Assembly: GCA_033977485.1 (NCBI GenBank)
Contig: CM066991.1
Coordinates: 129,661,999 to 129,725,998, forward strand
Direction of reading: 5' to 3'
DNA length: 64,000 nucleotides
Origin: Hydrangea macrophylla
Taxonomy: Eukaryota; Streptophyta; Magnoliopsida; Cornales; Hydrangeaceae
How positions within the stretch are numbered: position 1 is the first letter of the stretch; every line of letters begins with the position of its first letter. Of the stretch, positions 1 through 12,000 are shown in pieces. The notes under the pieces were generated by a model that was not told the DNA's origin, ran no database searches, and saw only the letters and a list, made by a program, of their open reading frames with translations. A program made the position numbers and the translations under genes.

Positions 1-686
1 TACCAATTTTGTAAAATTACAGTTTGGCCCCAATAAGAATTTCAAATATGAAATCAAGCGAGAAATAAATTCTACACATAAGAATTGAAATTAAAATAAG
101 AGTAAACAATATAATTGAATTTAAATATGAAATGAAAATGCAGGTTATTACATAAAGAAAAGAGCTTAAAATTTCACGTTTGTACACTTATAAATTAATT
201 ACCTTTTTAAAGCGTATACAATTATTGAATATGAACATTACTCAAATAACTCAATTCTTTTGTCGGCGATGCATGTTCAATAAATTTAGGGTTTAATGTT
301 TGATTTCATTTGTTTTTCAATCATAAATCTATGAAATATATCCGCAATGAACGCAACTAAATTTTATTTCTCTACTTCGACTCAAGATATTTTTCCTACG
401 AATCTCGAAAACAATTTCTAACTGGTCAAAGAAATAGTAAGTAAATGTCAGTCTATAAAAATCTTCACTTTTAATTTTTGAATTTTTTTTATTAGTACTA
501 TTTATCCAGCAAGAAATTGTAAATTTAACGTCAGTTAATATAAATGTTGTTCAAGCATATTTTTTCTAACACCATCTTAAGAATTAATATATTCATTTCT
601 CTTTTGTGCACACATTAACAAAAAAATAGATTATATTTTTTCAATCAAATCCAACGCATGTGCATTGTACGGGCCATCCTCCTAGT
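1..686 (+). mobile_element. Possible Helitron 3' portion (tentative)
   Basis: AT-rich DNA without coding potential. It ends near 660-686 with a degenerate GC-rich hairpin (GCATGTGCATTGTACGGGCC) followed by CCATCCTCCTAGT. Plant Helitrons typically end in a short hairpin followed by CTAG or CTAGT and leave no target duplication. No 5' Helitron end is visible because the window starts inside the element. The call rests only on this terminus, so it stays weak; otherwise nothing is recognisable from 1 to 840. Confidence 0.3.
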
Positions 687-845
687 ATATATAGAAAGAA
701 CATAAATATATAGGGTACTGGTAAAGCATGATCTTATGCAATTTCAAATACTTTAACAATACCATATACGGTGGTAGTGATCATTAGTATTACATACCAC
801 TCTGGCAAAACATTCCAAATTTAAGTTTAAGACTCATAGTACTAC

Positions 846-3165
846 TGTAACACCCGTACCCGGAAGATAAGATTAATTTGGCATTAATATGTGTTAGTTA
901 AAGATAATTAATGCATGAAATGATATAGGGTGGGGTAATGAACCCACACGTAAAAAGGTGTTCAAATGCGGACACAGATAAAAGTTTTGTAAAAGGCAGA
1001 ACTGGTATAAATGTGGAGCCCAACGAGGGTGTAATTAAAACAATTTGCATTTTGATGTTATTATATGATGATATGCATATTCGTTTTAATGTTTAAAGAT
1101 TACAATATGTCTTATGATAGCTAAAAGGGACCAGTTTGGGTACCTATATGAGGGCGTATTTGAATACAACTCATAATTGGTAGGTTTTATAGCAACCTCA
1201 AAAAAATGTGGGACCACGTTTGGGACCCACGCGGGACTTAGATTAAATACTTTTAGAAAAGATGGGTAGTTAACGTAATTAACATGGGGGTTTCATAATA
1301 AAGCTTAAAGAAAGTTGGGGAAGGTAAGTAGAAATAAAGAAAAAATGTGATTACACATATGCATGTCTTGCATATGTATATCACAAGTGTCAATAAGCTA
1401 GAAATTCACAGAATTGGAGAGGACGAGGAGCACTCGAGTCGGCAACGGAAATCCACGCGACGTTTCTTGCTGTTTCTTCGCCGTCCGACCTCGGATTTAC
1501 AATCCGATACCACTTTTAGACTCGTGGAGGTAAGATGATCACATGCATGTAATTTGTTTTCATTTTTGGCAACGTTTTTTCGACGGCCGTTCTTGATAGA
1601 CGATATTTTTGGTACCAAACTTATGTAGGATTGATCCTAGAGCAAGAGTTGGGTTGAATATAGCTTAAAATTGGATTCTAGGAGCTTAATCGCTAGTAAA
1701 TCGAGGAGATGAGTGCTCTAACCCCAAAATTGGATGTTTAGTTATATTTATGTGGTGATTGTTGTTAGTATATGCTTAACTTTAGCTTATGTACATGTGT
1801 ATTGATGAATTTAGGTAAAAAGCATGTCAAGATGTGAATTTGTTATGCTTATATACAAAGTTGCTTATATGCTTATGTGGATCAAAGGGAAGTCAAGTAG
1901 TGGTCACCATTTATAGGTCCCATATGTAAGGGATTGGAATTCCTCAATGAGTAGGACGTGGTGACGACCACAATGAAATGCTGATGACGCCTTCGGGTCA
2001 CAAGAGAGTGTGTGTTGCGCTATATGCGCCAAAAGTGAGAAAGATCCAGGGTGAGAAGGACCCGGGGGCGGTGGCTGGAATGACTTGACTTTTCGGAGAT
2101 CAATTCGTTGTTGTTTATAATGATTGTTGCATTTGCATATTGAACATTCCAATAGCATGATTTGTTCCCTCACTAAGCGAAAGCTTAAACAAAAATATAT
2201 TTTCTGTTGTCGTTATTGAATAACCATCGCAGGTATGCGAGGGAAGATGAGAGAAAATAATCCGCACGACGGGCTGGGCGTGGGGTTGTGAGATGTGTTT
2301 CATGTTCATATGTATAGATGTTTTGGTTTGGTTGTAATCCTTACACTTCAAGTGTTGTAAATAACTTGTGTTTTGAGAATATTAGTGTCAACTTGTGTTT
2401 TGGAAGTTCTTATAATATGTTAATTCAAATTGAGTAATAAGGGGTCTTTTGGTATAAATTGCACTTGCAAGTCACATATTATGTATATTGGAAAGGAAAC
2501 TTGGAGTAGTAAGTAACTTTGGTTGTCAATTGAACTTAGTTTTCTTTGGTTGAGAAACTATGCAAGTGTTGGGTTAAAATGTGGATTTTAATGTAAGCGC
2601 ATGATCCTAGGGAGGATTTGGTGTGTTTGATTGTTGTATCATGTCTACATAACATGTGTGAATGTTGGGAAGAACATAGAAATGTGTTTGAGATGTTCCT
2701 TTAAAGTCCCATAAAGTTTGGTGAAGTTTGGAGATGGTTTGGACATGTAAAAATGATGTTTTTTAGCAGTAGGGAGTTGATCTGCAGAAGACGGATCAAT
2801 CCACCCCTTCCCGGGGGACTTTATGCCTAAAAATGGCCTTACGGATCGATCCGGCCTTAAAGGGCGGATCGATCCGCCCCTGCTTTTGGCTGGTGTCCAC
2901 TTTTACGGAAAATAGCATATCTCCTTCTACAAAACTCGGATTCGCGTGCCGTTTTTTGCGTTGAAATCGGGACTCAAAAACCTATATTTTGGTTTAAAAA
3001 TTGGATATACTTATTTAATGATAATTTTGCCCTTGGGGCTGTTTTGTGTCACTAAAGCTGTTTTATGAGGTCAAATTTGTGTTTTCTTAGTAAATTAAGG
3101 GTTATTTCGTGTGTGAGCTTTGTTATACGTGTCCTAATCCGCCCGAGGTGGGTTGCGGTGTGACA
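846..3165 (+). repeat. 5' LTR of the Ty3/gypsy element
   Basis: Starts TGTAACACCC and ends GGTTGCGGTGTGACA, so it has the usual TG...CA ends, and is about 2.32 kb long. It matches 7900-9040 joined to 14896-16090. The last 40 bases contain a CACGTG-like core (TACGTGTCCTAATCC) that also appears at the ends of the other LTR families in the window. Palindromic GGATCGATCC-type 10-mers lie at 2793, 2843 and 2866. Small ORFs inside it are not genes. Confidence 0.93.
2793..2875. repeat. Cluster of palindromic 10-mers GGATCGATCC (5' LTR)
   Basis: Perfect copies lie at 2843-2852 and 2866-2875, and a one-base variant (GGATCAATCC) at 2793-2802, separated by GC-rich spacers. The 3' LTR of the same element has four perfect copies, so one unit was lost here, probably by recombination between copies. 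Confidence 0.9.
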
Positions 3166-3170
3166 ATTTT

Positions 3171-3184
3171 TGGTATCAAATCAA
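3171..3184 (+). other. Primer-binding site, initiator-Met tRNA type
   Basis: TGGTATCAAATCAA begins five bases after the LTR end. The usual plant form complementary to initiator Met-tRNA is TGGTATCAGAGC, so the first eight bases are intact and the rest has drifted. Position directly downstream of the 5' LTR supports the call. Confidence 0.8.
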
Positions 3185-3358
3185 TAGGTTAGAGCCTTTG
3201 GGGACGAGTGACGATATGACGCGTAATAAGCATAAATGATTCATGAATGTGTAAATAATGCATACACATTTACTTGGCATGCTGAATGATGTGAACATGC
3301 ATTGAAAAGTATAAACATAATGTGTGTATGGAAATGTATTATGAATGCCAAAGAGAAA

Positions 3359-4480
3359 ATGTTTGGTTCAACACCGCCTACGCAAATGAAGAGAATGGAA
3401 AGGGTAGTAGCTGGATTGGTACAAGTTGATGAAACTCATGCGGTAGAGGGAAGACGTGAATAACCGAATCCTAACCTGAGGGAGGAGGTGACCACAATAT
3501 CACAATTTTATAAGCAGAAACCGACACTATTCAGAGGGGAGACTGATCCAATGAGAGCTGATTTCAGGTTGTCCGATATGGAAAGAATATTCAGGGTTCT
3601 TCTGTGTTCCGAGGCTCAACAAGTGTTTTTTTCCACCGACACTTTAAAGGAAGAAGCGCAGTATTGGTGGCGTACAAAGTTGGGACACGATAGACCGAAC
3701 ACTTGGGGGGAGTTTGTAGCACTCTTCAAGAAGCAGTACTTTCCGAAATCATTTAAAATTTTGAAAGCTCAAGAGTTTATGGAATTGAAATAAGGGGGGA
3801 TGACAGTTCGGGAATATTCTGCTAAATTCACAAGCTTGGCATGATTTGCTGAAAACATAGTACCAAATGAAGGGGATCGAATATAAAGTTTGTGACAGGG
3901 CTTAGGGATGAGATTTGACGCCAAGTATCCGTGCAACGGTTGGATAAAGTCGCGGAGGCATTGGATGTGGCTTCAATTGCCGAAAGAGACACGGGGTATC
4001 AACAAACTTCGCAAGCACCAATAACTCAACAATACAAAAGGTCGAGTTCAAGCCAATATAACGGTTAAGGGAGTTCAAAACGACAAAGTTTTGGGGATTC
4101 TTCTGGTGGTGGAGGTAACAAGCCACGATGTAACACATGCAGGAAGTTTCATTAGGGTATATGCAATCTATCGACAACGGTGTGTAACAATTACCGCCAA
4201 ATGGGCCATGTGGCGAAGAACTATCCGGGTATAAGGCCAAGTACAAATGCTCCGATGAGACGTACTGATGACAGTGGAATGGTTTGCTATAATTATGGGG
4301 AGTTTGGACACCGAATACGCAACTATCCTAAGCCGAGGCAAGGAGGTTTTAGTGCAACTGCGAGTAGTGCACCAACATCGTGACCAACTCAACAACAACC
4401 TCAAGGAAGGGAACAACGTCAGGGTCGTTATTTCCAGCTTAACCCGGGAGAGACCATCGTTACTAACACAGTCGTGTTAG
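3359..4480 (+). pseudogene. gag: gag of the Ty3/gypsy element (broken)
   Basis: A Gag-type capsid/nucleocapsid relic. The frame opens at ATG 3359 but meets a stop about 100 bases later; the longest open piece (3488-3793) carries the retrotransposon Gag core, with residues such as EEAQYWWRTKL and the segment FKKQYFP. Further stops lie near 3791, 3841 and 4066. Two zinc-knuckle regions follow near 4130-4335. The second reads CYNYGEFGHRIRNYP, where two of the expected cysteines (CxxC and the final C) are replaced by tyrosine, so it could not bind zinc normally. In an intact element this protein packages the element RNA in cytoplasmic particles. Confidence 0.88.
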
Positions 4481-4998
4481 GTAAAATTCTCATATGTTCA
4501 ACACATACTAATGTGTTAATGGATTCTGGTTCTACACACTCATTTTTGTCGCACCAATTCACTAGAAATATGAATGTACCCTTAGAACTTCTAGAGTATG
4601 ACTTGTCCGTTGAAGTTCCATTGGGGAGATCTTTAGTGAGTTCGGGAGTTTATAGAAATTGAGAAGTTAAAATCAATGATAAAGTGTTAACTGCTAATCT
4701 AGTACCATTAGTAATTCAACACTTTGATGTCATATTAGGGATGGATTGGTTATCAGTAAATCATGCGGTCATTGATTGTGAGAATAAAAGGGTATTTCAG
4801 ACACCGACTCATAAAATCTTTTCTTTTCAAGGGGTAGGTGTTGTGTCACTACCTTATCTTGTGTCTGCCGTCAAGGCTTGTCATTTATTGAGGAAGGGAT
4901 GTAAAGGTTTCCTTTGTAGCATATTGGATACTAGAAGTACGGAACTGAAGTTGGAAGATATACCAGTGATTAGAGAATTTCCCGACGTATTCCCATAA
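4474..4998 (+). pseudogene. pol: Aspartic protease domain of pol (broken)
   Basis: The segment contains VLMDSGSTHSFLS, the D-S/T-G active-site signature of retroelement aspartic protease, followed by LGMDWLSVNHAVIDC, a conserved segment near the C-terminal end of the Ty3/gypsy protease. A stop near 4660 and another at 4996 interrupt the frame. In the intact family the protease cleaves the Gag-Pol polyprotein. It lies between the zinc knuckles and the reverse transcriptase, as expected for this superfamily. Confidence 0.88.
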
Positions 4999-5088
4999 GA
5001 ACTGCCGAATGCCTTAATTGAGAGGGAGATCGAATTTAGCATAGATGTAGTACTGGGGACACAACCCATTTCGCGGGCACCATATAGA

Positions 5089-6310
5089 ATGGCTCCAATA
5101 GAGTTGAAAGAGTTGAAGACTCAGTTACAGGAATTGTTGGATAAGGGGTTCATTCGACCTAGTGTTTCACCCTGGGGTGCACCAGTTCTTTTTGTGAAAA
5201 AGAAAGACGGGATAATGAGGATGTGTATTGATTATCGTGAGATCAACAAGGTGACTATTAAAAATAATTACCCATTGTCGCAAATCGACGATTTATTCGA
5301 CCAGTTACAAGGGGCTCAAGTGTTTTCAAAGATTGATTTGAGGTCGGGGTATCATCAATTAAAAGTAGAAGCTGAGGATATTGAGAAGACATCCTTTAGA
5401 ACTCGGTACGGTCATTATAAATTTCTTGTAATGCCATTTGGGGTAACCAATGCACCGGCTGCGTTTATGGGCTTAATGAATAGGGTCTTTAAAATGTACC
5501 TAGATGAATTTGTTATTATTTTTATAGATGATATTCTCATTTACTCAAAGAGTCCGGAAGAACATGATAGGCATTTGAGATTGGTGTTACAACGGCTTTG
5601 AGAAAAGCAATTATTTGGAAAATTGAAGAAAAGTGAGTTTTGGTTAACAAGTGTTACCTTCCTTGGTCACGTGATTACTAAAGATGGTGTATCAGTTGAT
5701 CCGCAGAAACTAGAAGCCGTTATGAACTGGGTGATACCAACCAATGTATCAGAAATTCGTAGCTTCTGAGATTAGCTGGGTATTATAGAATGTTTATTCG
5801 GGATTTCTCAAAGATTGCGACTCCGATGACTACATTAATGAGAAAAGATGTTCCGTTTGAATGGAATAAGGAATGTGAAGAATGTTTCCAAACATTGAAG
5901 AGTAAGTTGACTTCTGCTCCGATCCTTGCAATTCTGACATGCACCGGAGGATTTAGCATTTATAGTGATGCTTCACATCAGGGCTTGGGATGTGTCCTTG
6001 TGTAAGGAGACAAGGTGATAGCATATGCTTCAAGGCAATTGAGAACTCATGAGAAGAATTATCCGACTCACGATTTGGAACTTGCCGCGGTGATTTTTGC
6101 TTTAAAGATTTGGCGGCACTACTTATACGGGAAAACTTGTGAAGTTTTCACTGATCATAAAAGCTTAAAGTACTTGTTTACCCAGATGGATTTAAATATG
6201 CGACAACGTAGGTGGTTGGAATTAATGACAAATTACGACCTAAAAATTCAATATCATCCGGGTAAGGCGAATGTGGTCGCCGATGCTTTGAGTCAGAAGT
6301 CATCAGAAAG
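5089..6310 (+). pseudogene. pol: Reverse transcriptase and RNase H of pol (broken)
   Basis: Reverse transcriptase: [50 protein letters not shown] and the catalytic FIDDILIYS (xDD box) are all in one open segment up to a stop at 5599. The next part carries LGHVI and the connection, and a frame change near 5767. RNase H follows with SDASHQGLGCVL, a stop at 6003, then [20 protein letters not shown] and [10 protein letters not shown], ending at NVVADALS. The RT active-site aspartates survive, yet the protein cannot be made because of the stops and frameshift. Domain order PR-RT-RH-INT is diagnostic of Ty3/gypsy. Confidence 0.92.
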
Positions 6311-7352
6311 TTTGACATGTGTTTTGACGGCACAAGAACGGTTAGTGAACGAATTTGAACGATTGGAGTTGGAAGTGATTCCTAGAGTTGGAGGTGGATT
6401 GATAGCAACGATTGTAGCACAACCTGATTTGATTAGAGAGATTAAAACGAATCAACTTTTGGATCCAAACTTGAAGAAAGTTGTAGATGAATTACCTGAA
6501 GGTAATTGGCTAGAATTTAGTTTTCATGATGGGGTGTTATGGTATATCAATCGGTTATGTGTGCATAATATTGGCAATTTAAAAGAAAGAATTTTGGAAG
6601 AAGCTCATAGTACTCGATATTCCGTACATCCGGGTAGTACAAAAATATATAGAAATTTGAGAGAGATCTATTGGTGGAGTGGAATGAAACGTGAAGTTGC
6701 TGAATATGTAGCTAAATGTATGACATGTCAACTAGTAACGCTTGAACATCAACGACCCGCCGGGGAGATACAACCATTGGAAATACCGGAATGGAAATGG
6801 GAGCATATTACAATGGATTTCGTGTCCAGATTGTCGAGATCTCCTAGATCGAATGACAGTATTTGGGTGATCGTTGACCGGTTGACTAAGTCAGCCCACT
6901 TTTTGCCAATTAAGACCACTGACCCGATGAAGTTAGCGGAACTCTATGTTAAAGAGATAGTAAGATTGCACGGAGCACCGGTATCAATTGTTTCAAATCA
7001 TGATACACGTTTTGTGTCCATATTTTGGGAAGAGCTACAAAGAGCAATGGGGACAGCTTTGCATTTTAGCACGACATTTCACCCTCAAACTGATGGACAG
7101 TCGGAACGAGTTATTCAGATACTTGAGGACATGCTTGGAGTCTGTGTTATGGACTTCAAGGCTGATTGGGAAACTCATTTGCCGCTAATTGAATTTTATT
7201 ATAACAATAGTTTTCAGACAAGCATTGGAATGGCTCCTTTTAAGGCATTGTATGGTTGGAAATGTAGATCGCCTGTGTGTTGGACAGGGGTTGGGAAAAA
7301 GCAACTTCTAGGGCCAGAAATTGTTCAAATCACCACCGATAAAATTAAGTAG
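6310..7352 (+). pseudogene. pol: Integrase of pol, with a mutated catalytic residue
   Basis: The N-terminal zinc-binding HHCC region is present: histidines in [13 protein letters not shown] and cysteines in CMTCQ. The catalytic core has the first aspartate in ITMDFVSRL and the glutamate in DGQSERV. The second aspartate, normally in a S-D-R-D segment, reads S-N-H-D here (codon AAT at 6996-6998), so the DDE triad looks broken by a G-to-A change. The open frame from 6015 runs through this domain to a stop at 7350. In an intact element this enzyme inserts the DNA copy into the genome. Confidence 0.88.
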
Positions 7353-7442
7353 ATTAAGCAACGGTTACAAGCGGCACAAAGTTGCTACAAAAGTTATGCT
7401 AATACAGGTAGAAGGCCGTTAGAGTTTGAAGTTGGTGATTAT

Positions 7443-7850
7443 GTGTTCTTGAAAGTTTCACCTTCGAAGGGCATTACGCGGTTTGGTAAGAAAGGTAAGT
7501 TGAGTCCAAGATATGTTGGACGTTTTCTAATTTTGAATAAAGTGGGACCGATAGCTTACAGGTTGGAGTTACCACAAGAGTTATCACATGTTCACAATGT
7601 GTTCCACATGTCTATGCTCAGACGTAATGTGTCGAATTCGAGTCATATCCTTGAACCAGAACCGTTGGAAGTCCAAGAAGATATGATGTATGTTGAGTAT
7701 CCAGTATGGATTCTGGATAGGAAGGATCAAGTGTTAAGAATGAAGACAATTCCGTCAGTCATGGTCCTCTGGCGTAATCATAGCGTTGAAGAGGCAATTT
7801 GGGAGCGAGAAGATGAGATCAGGGAGAAGTACCCGCACTTGTTCGACTGA
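7443..7850 (+). pseudogene. pol: Integrase C-terminal and chromodomain-like tail
   Basis: An open segment of 135 residues. The first part (FGKKGKLSPRYVGRF through LPQELSHVHNVFHMSML) is the usual C-terminal integrase tail of plant Ty3/gypsy elements. The second part (VLWRNHSVEEAIWEREDEIR, ending KYPHLFD) is the degenerate chromodomain typical of plant chromoviruses, thought to steer integration toward heterochromatin. The frame is cut off from the upstream integrase by the stop at 7350. Confidence 0.85.
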
Positions 7851-7883
7851 TAAGGTAAGAATAAGTTTGGGGACAAACTTCTT

Positions 7884-7899
7884 AAAAGGGAGGGAGAAA
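7884..7899 (+). other. Polypurine tract
   Basis: A purine run (AAAAGGGAGGGAGAAA) lies directly before the 3' LTR start at 7900. It is the expected plus-strand primer site. The same tract is found in reverse at 55526-55542 beside the LTR of a related minus-strand element. Confidence 0.85.
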
Positions 7900-9040
7900 T
7901 GTAACACCCGTATCCGGAAGATAAGATTAATTTGGCATTAATATGTGTTAGTTAAAGATAATTATTGCATGAAATCATTTAAGGTGGGGTTATGAACCCA
8001 CATGTAAAAAGGTGTTCAAATGCCGACACAAATGAAAGTTCTGTGAAAGGCAAAACTGGTATAAATGTGGGGCCCAACGAGGGTGTAATTAAAACAATTT
8101 ACATTTTGATGTTATAATATGATGATATGCATATTCGTTTTAATGTTTAACGAATACAATATGTCTTATGATAGCTAAAAGGGACCAGTTTGGGTACCTA
8201 TGTGAGGGCGTATTTGAATATAACTCATAATTGGTAGGTTTTATAACAACCTCACAAATTATGTGGGACCACGTTTGGGACCCACGCGGGACTTAGATAA
8301 AATACTTTTAGAAAAGATGGGTAGTTGACGAAATTAACATGGGGGTTTCATAATAAAGCTTAAAGAAAGTTGGGGGAGGTAAGTAGAAATAAAGGAAAAT
8401 TGTGATAACACATATGCATGTCTTGCATATGTGTATCACAAGTGTCAATAAGCTGGAAATTCACAGAATTGGAGAAGACGAGGAGCTCTCGAGTCGGCGA
8501 CGGAAATCCACGCGACGTTTCTTGCCGTTTCTTCGCCGTCCGACGTCGGATTTACAATCCGAGACCACTTTTGGACTCATGGAGGTAAGAGGATCACATG
8601 CATGTAATTTGTTTTCATTTTCAGCAATGTTTTTATGACGACCGTTCTTGATAGACGATATTTTTGGTACCAAACTTATGTAGAATTGATCCTAGAGCAA
8701 GAGTTGGGTTGAATTTAGCTTAAAATTGAATTCTAGGAGCTTAATCGCTTGTAAATCGAGGAGGTGAGTGCTCTAATCCCAAAATTGGATGTTTAGTTAT
8801 GTTTATGTGGTGATTGTTGTTAGTAGATGCTTAAATTTAGCTTATGTACATGTATATTGATGAATTTGGGTAAAAAGCATGTCAAGTATGTGAATTTGTT
8901 ATGCTTATATGCAAAGTTGCTTATATGCTTATGTGGATCACAGGGAAGTCAAGTAGTGGTCACCATTTATAGGTCCCATAGGTAAGGGATAGGAAGTCCT
9001 CAACGAATAGGACGTGGTGACGACCACAATGAAATGCCAG
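7900..9040 (+). repeat. 3' LTR of the Ty3/gypsy element, first part
   Basis: Matches 846-1980 of the 5' LTR closely, then stops at 9040 where an inverted LTR begins. It resumes at 14896. The break falls at GAAATGCC, equal to GAAATGCTGATGACG in the 5' LTR. Confidence 0.92.
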
Positions 9041-12000
9041 TGTCACACCCCAACCCACCCCTGGCGGATTAGGACACGTGTAACAAGAATAACCGCTCCC
9101 CAAACACACACTAATTAGAAAGAAAATGTGGATAAACCACTTTTAAGAACTCCATTGTGACAAAACAGCCCCCAAGGGCAAAATGGTCATTAATAAAGTA
9201 TATAAAATTTTTATGCCAAAAGTTAGATTTTTGAGTCCCGGTTCCAACGCAACAAACGGCGCGCGAATCCAAATTTGCTAGAAAGAGTTATGCACGTTTC
9301 CGTAAAAGCGGACGTGCTGTGAAAAATATAAGCGGATCGATCCCTTCATAAAACCCGGATCGATCCATTTCTTGTATCCACTAGCAGAATGCTCCTCAAA
9401 AAGGCCGGATCGATCCCTTCATAAACTCGGATCGATCCGCGACCTACAGAACATGTTCTGCTGTTAAATTTTGCTGTCAAATAAGTTCCAAACTTACCAA
9501 AAAACAACCAAATCACATGGAAACATTATGAAACTTTAGGAAAACATATCCAACACATTTTCAAACACTTTTAAACTTAAATCAAGCTTGGATCACACAA
9601 ACACATTCACAATTGATCTAATCAATCATGAACTCATTTCATTTGATCCAAAACAAACTTTTCAACTTTAAAACTCAATTCTTATCCAGAATGCATGAAA
9701 CTTGCTGGGGATAAACTCAATGTTATAACTAGCATTATGAGCACTAAAGAAACATGTCCAAGACACTAGCGACACATCCAGACTTGCCGAGATGGTCATA
9801 CCCATTACTTGCACCACACTTGAGCAAAACAAAAGAGATTATACATTGGTTCTCAAATTCACTTCCAACCACCAAAATACACATTTAGGATTCAAACTCT
9901 TTTCCTAAACCCAAATGTGAACATTAAAATAAAAGAAACCATAATTTACATCATTTTTACAAATTCAAAGAAATTCTTATGCTCAAGATACCAAATCTCC
10001 CCCATCTCTCCCATCGCACGCATCATTTCCCCTCAGGATATGGCTCCGAACCTGCGGTGGTTGTTATTTACCACAACAGAAATAGGAAAACGATTTTCTT
10101 AAGCATTACGCTTAGTGAGCATTCTAACATGATTGTATGTTTAACACGTGCAATGCTACAATTCATACATAAGACATAACCGTAATCACCGAGTCACCGG
10201 TTATATGGTTCATTCAGACCCGAAAACCTCCCTTGGTCCCGTGGCCACTTATATTCCTTGGACTTTCGTATTTATCGGATTCTTCCTCTACACCACGCTT
10301 ATTACTCCCAACAATGAACCATTTCCCCGGTGCTCATTGACTACCACATAGACATATAAGCACATAAACACATATTCATGTATCAACATATAATTTTCAT
10401 AGAGTTGACATAGAATTCACATGATTAACATCTTTATACTCCTAATCATGAATTATCATCTCTAACATCACATATAGCTTTGAACCCATTAAACACAATC
10501 ATTTGGTTTGTATGGAAAACTCACCTTAAGCAAGATTATACCCAAATTCAAGCTATAGAAGTGTTGAATTTCTCCAATTAGAGCTCAATTTCAACACCAA
10601 AATGAATCCTACAAGAATTCGGTAGACGACGTCTCACCGTTAAGTATGAGCTACCAAAATCCAGCAATTTAAACGTAAATTAAAAATATAGAAACGTTCG
10701 TCTCACCTCCACGAGTCCGAAAATGGTTTCAATTCGTGAATCCGACGAACGACGGGGACGAAACGGCGAGATTTCGACATCGGTGTCTCGAGCTCGTCTT
10801 CTCTCTCGGTGATCTCTTTTCTTTTGTTTAATTCCTGCAGAAATGAGAGACTCTCTCATTCCTTGACACACATGCTACATGCAATGTGTTGTCATTGCCA
10901 CAATTTTCCTCCTCTTTCATTTACACCCCCAGAATTCTTAACTTCTTATTATGAAATCCCCCAAATATTCCATTAACTACCTGTGGACCGTCGCGAATGG
11001 AGGAGGAGGTCCTGACGCTCTCCCTCGATAGTGTCCCGGGACGGATCCCAAGGAGCACACTTCAGGGAAAACTAGGACTTCCTCACGCGATCCTAGAGAC
11101 AAAGAGTCGCCACCTAATTTTTATCGGGAATTAGGAAACCCAAGTTTGACTCGCCCAAAATTGAATAAGGTTACTCGCCCTTCATTACCAGAAACAAGGT
11201 TCGGGGGTCTTGGTACGAGAGGGGAAGGAGCCCAAGCGGGACTAAAGCACCCCCTCCTCGCCCTACCGAATGGTAGGCCTTGATTCAAATATCCTTGTTA
11301 TTAATTCATAATAGATGTTGTTTCCTCAAACATACTAGATAGATATATACATGGCAAAAAGAAACATCTAATGAAAATCATTTCAAGAGACTAAATCAAG
11401 TAGAAAGCGGATGCTCATGCAATACAAGGGAGAAGTATACTCACAGTGGCTAGTCCCGCCCGGGACCGATGCAAATAAAGTAAACATGTCATGATATGCA
11501 AAGGGAACGAGAAGACTTACATTGGTTGACTCAAGCGGAGTCGCGAAAGCAAAAAGAGTGTAAACGTGCAATGCAATCATGCAACAATCCTAGATAAGAT
11601 GTCTCTAACAAATAATCATATAAACGGAGACTTATCCTAAAGGAAATGTGTCGTTGAAATCAAAGTTGTAAACCTAGAAAAATTCTAAGAGAAAGGATAG
11701 AGATAGTACATGATACATGGGCACTAAGCCACATGTAGACGAGGCAAACCACAAATCGAAGTCCGGGTCCGAGGCACTTAATTCTCTGCACTAAGACACC
11801 AAAGAATACCCAAAGCATTGCAAAAATACAAGCAAACAAATGATATGCATGATAAACAAAGAAAACATGTCATCAATCAAATTTCCAGATTCAGCAACCT
11901 CTAATGAATCCTATCAAAAGAGGTCTTAAACATGAGCTGGATAAAAACCCTTTTACAGAAAGTTAGATACATGTCTTAGGGAACTTCTCCAAAAAGTGGG

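Noticed and set aside
1347..1618. Overlapping small ORFs on both strands, repeated at 8402-8673
   Set aside because: They lie inside the two LTRs at the same place, so repetition reflects the LTR pair. The frames are broken differently in each copy, and there is no domain.
3488..7850. Considered whether the gag-pol could be a virus-derived rather than a retrotransposon gene set
   Set aside because: LTR pair, primer site, polypurine tract, PR-RT-RH-INT order and chromodomain tail fit a Ty3/gypsy chromovirus; no envelope or movement-protein signature was seen.
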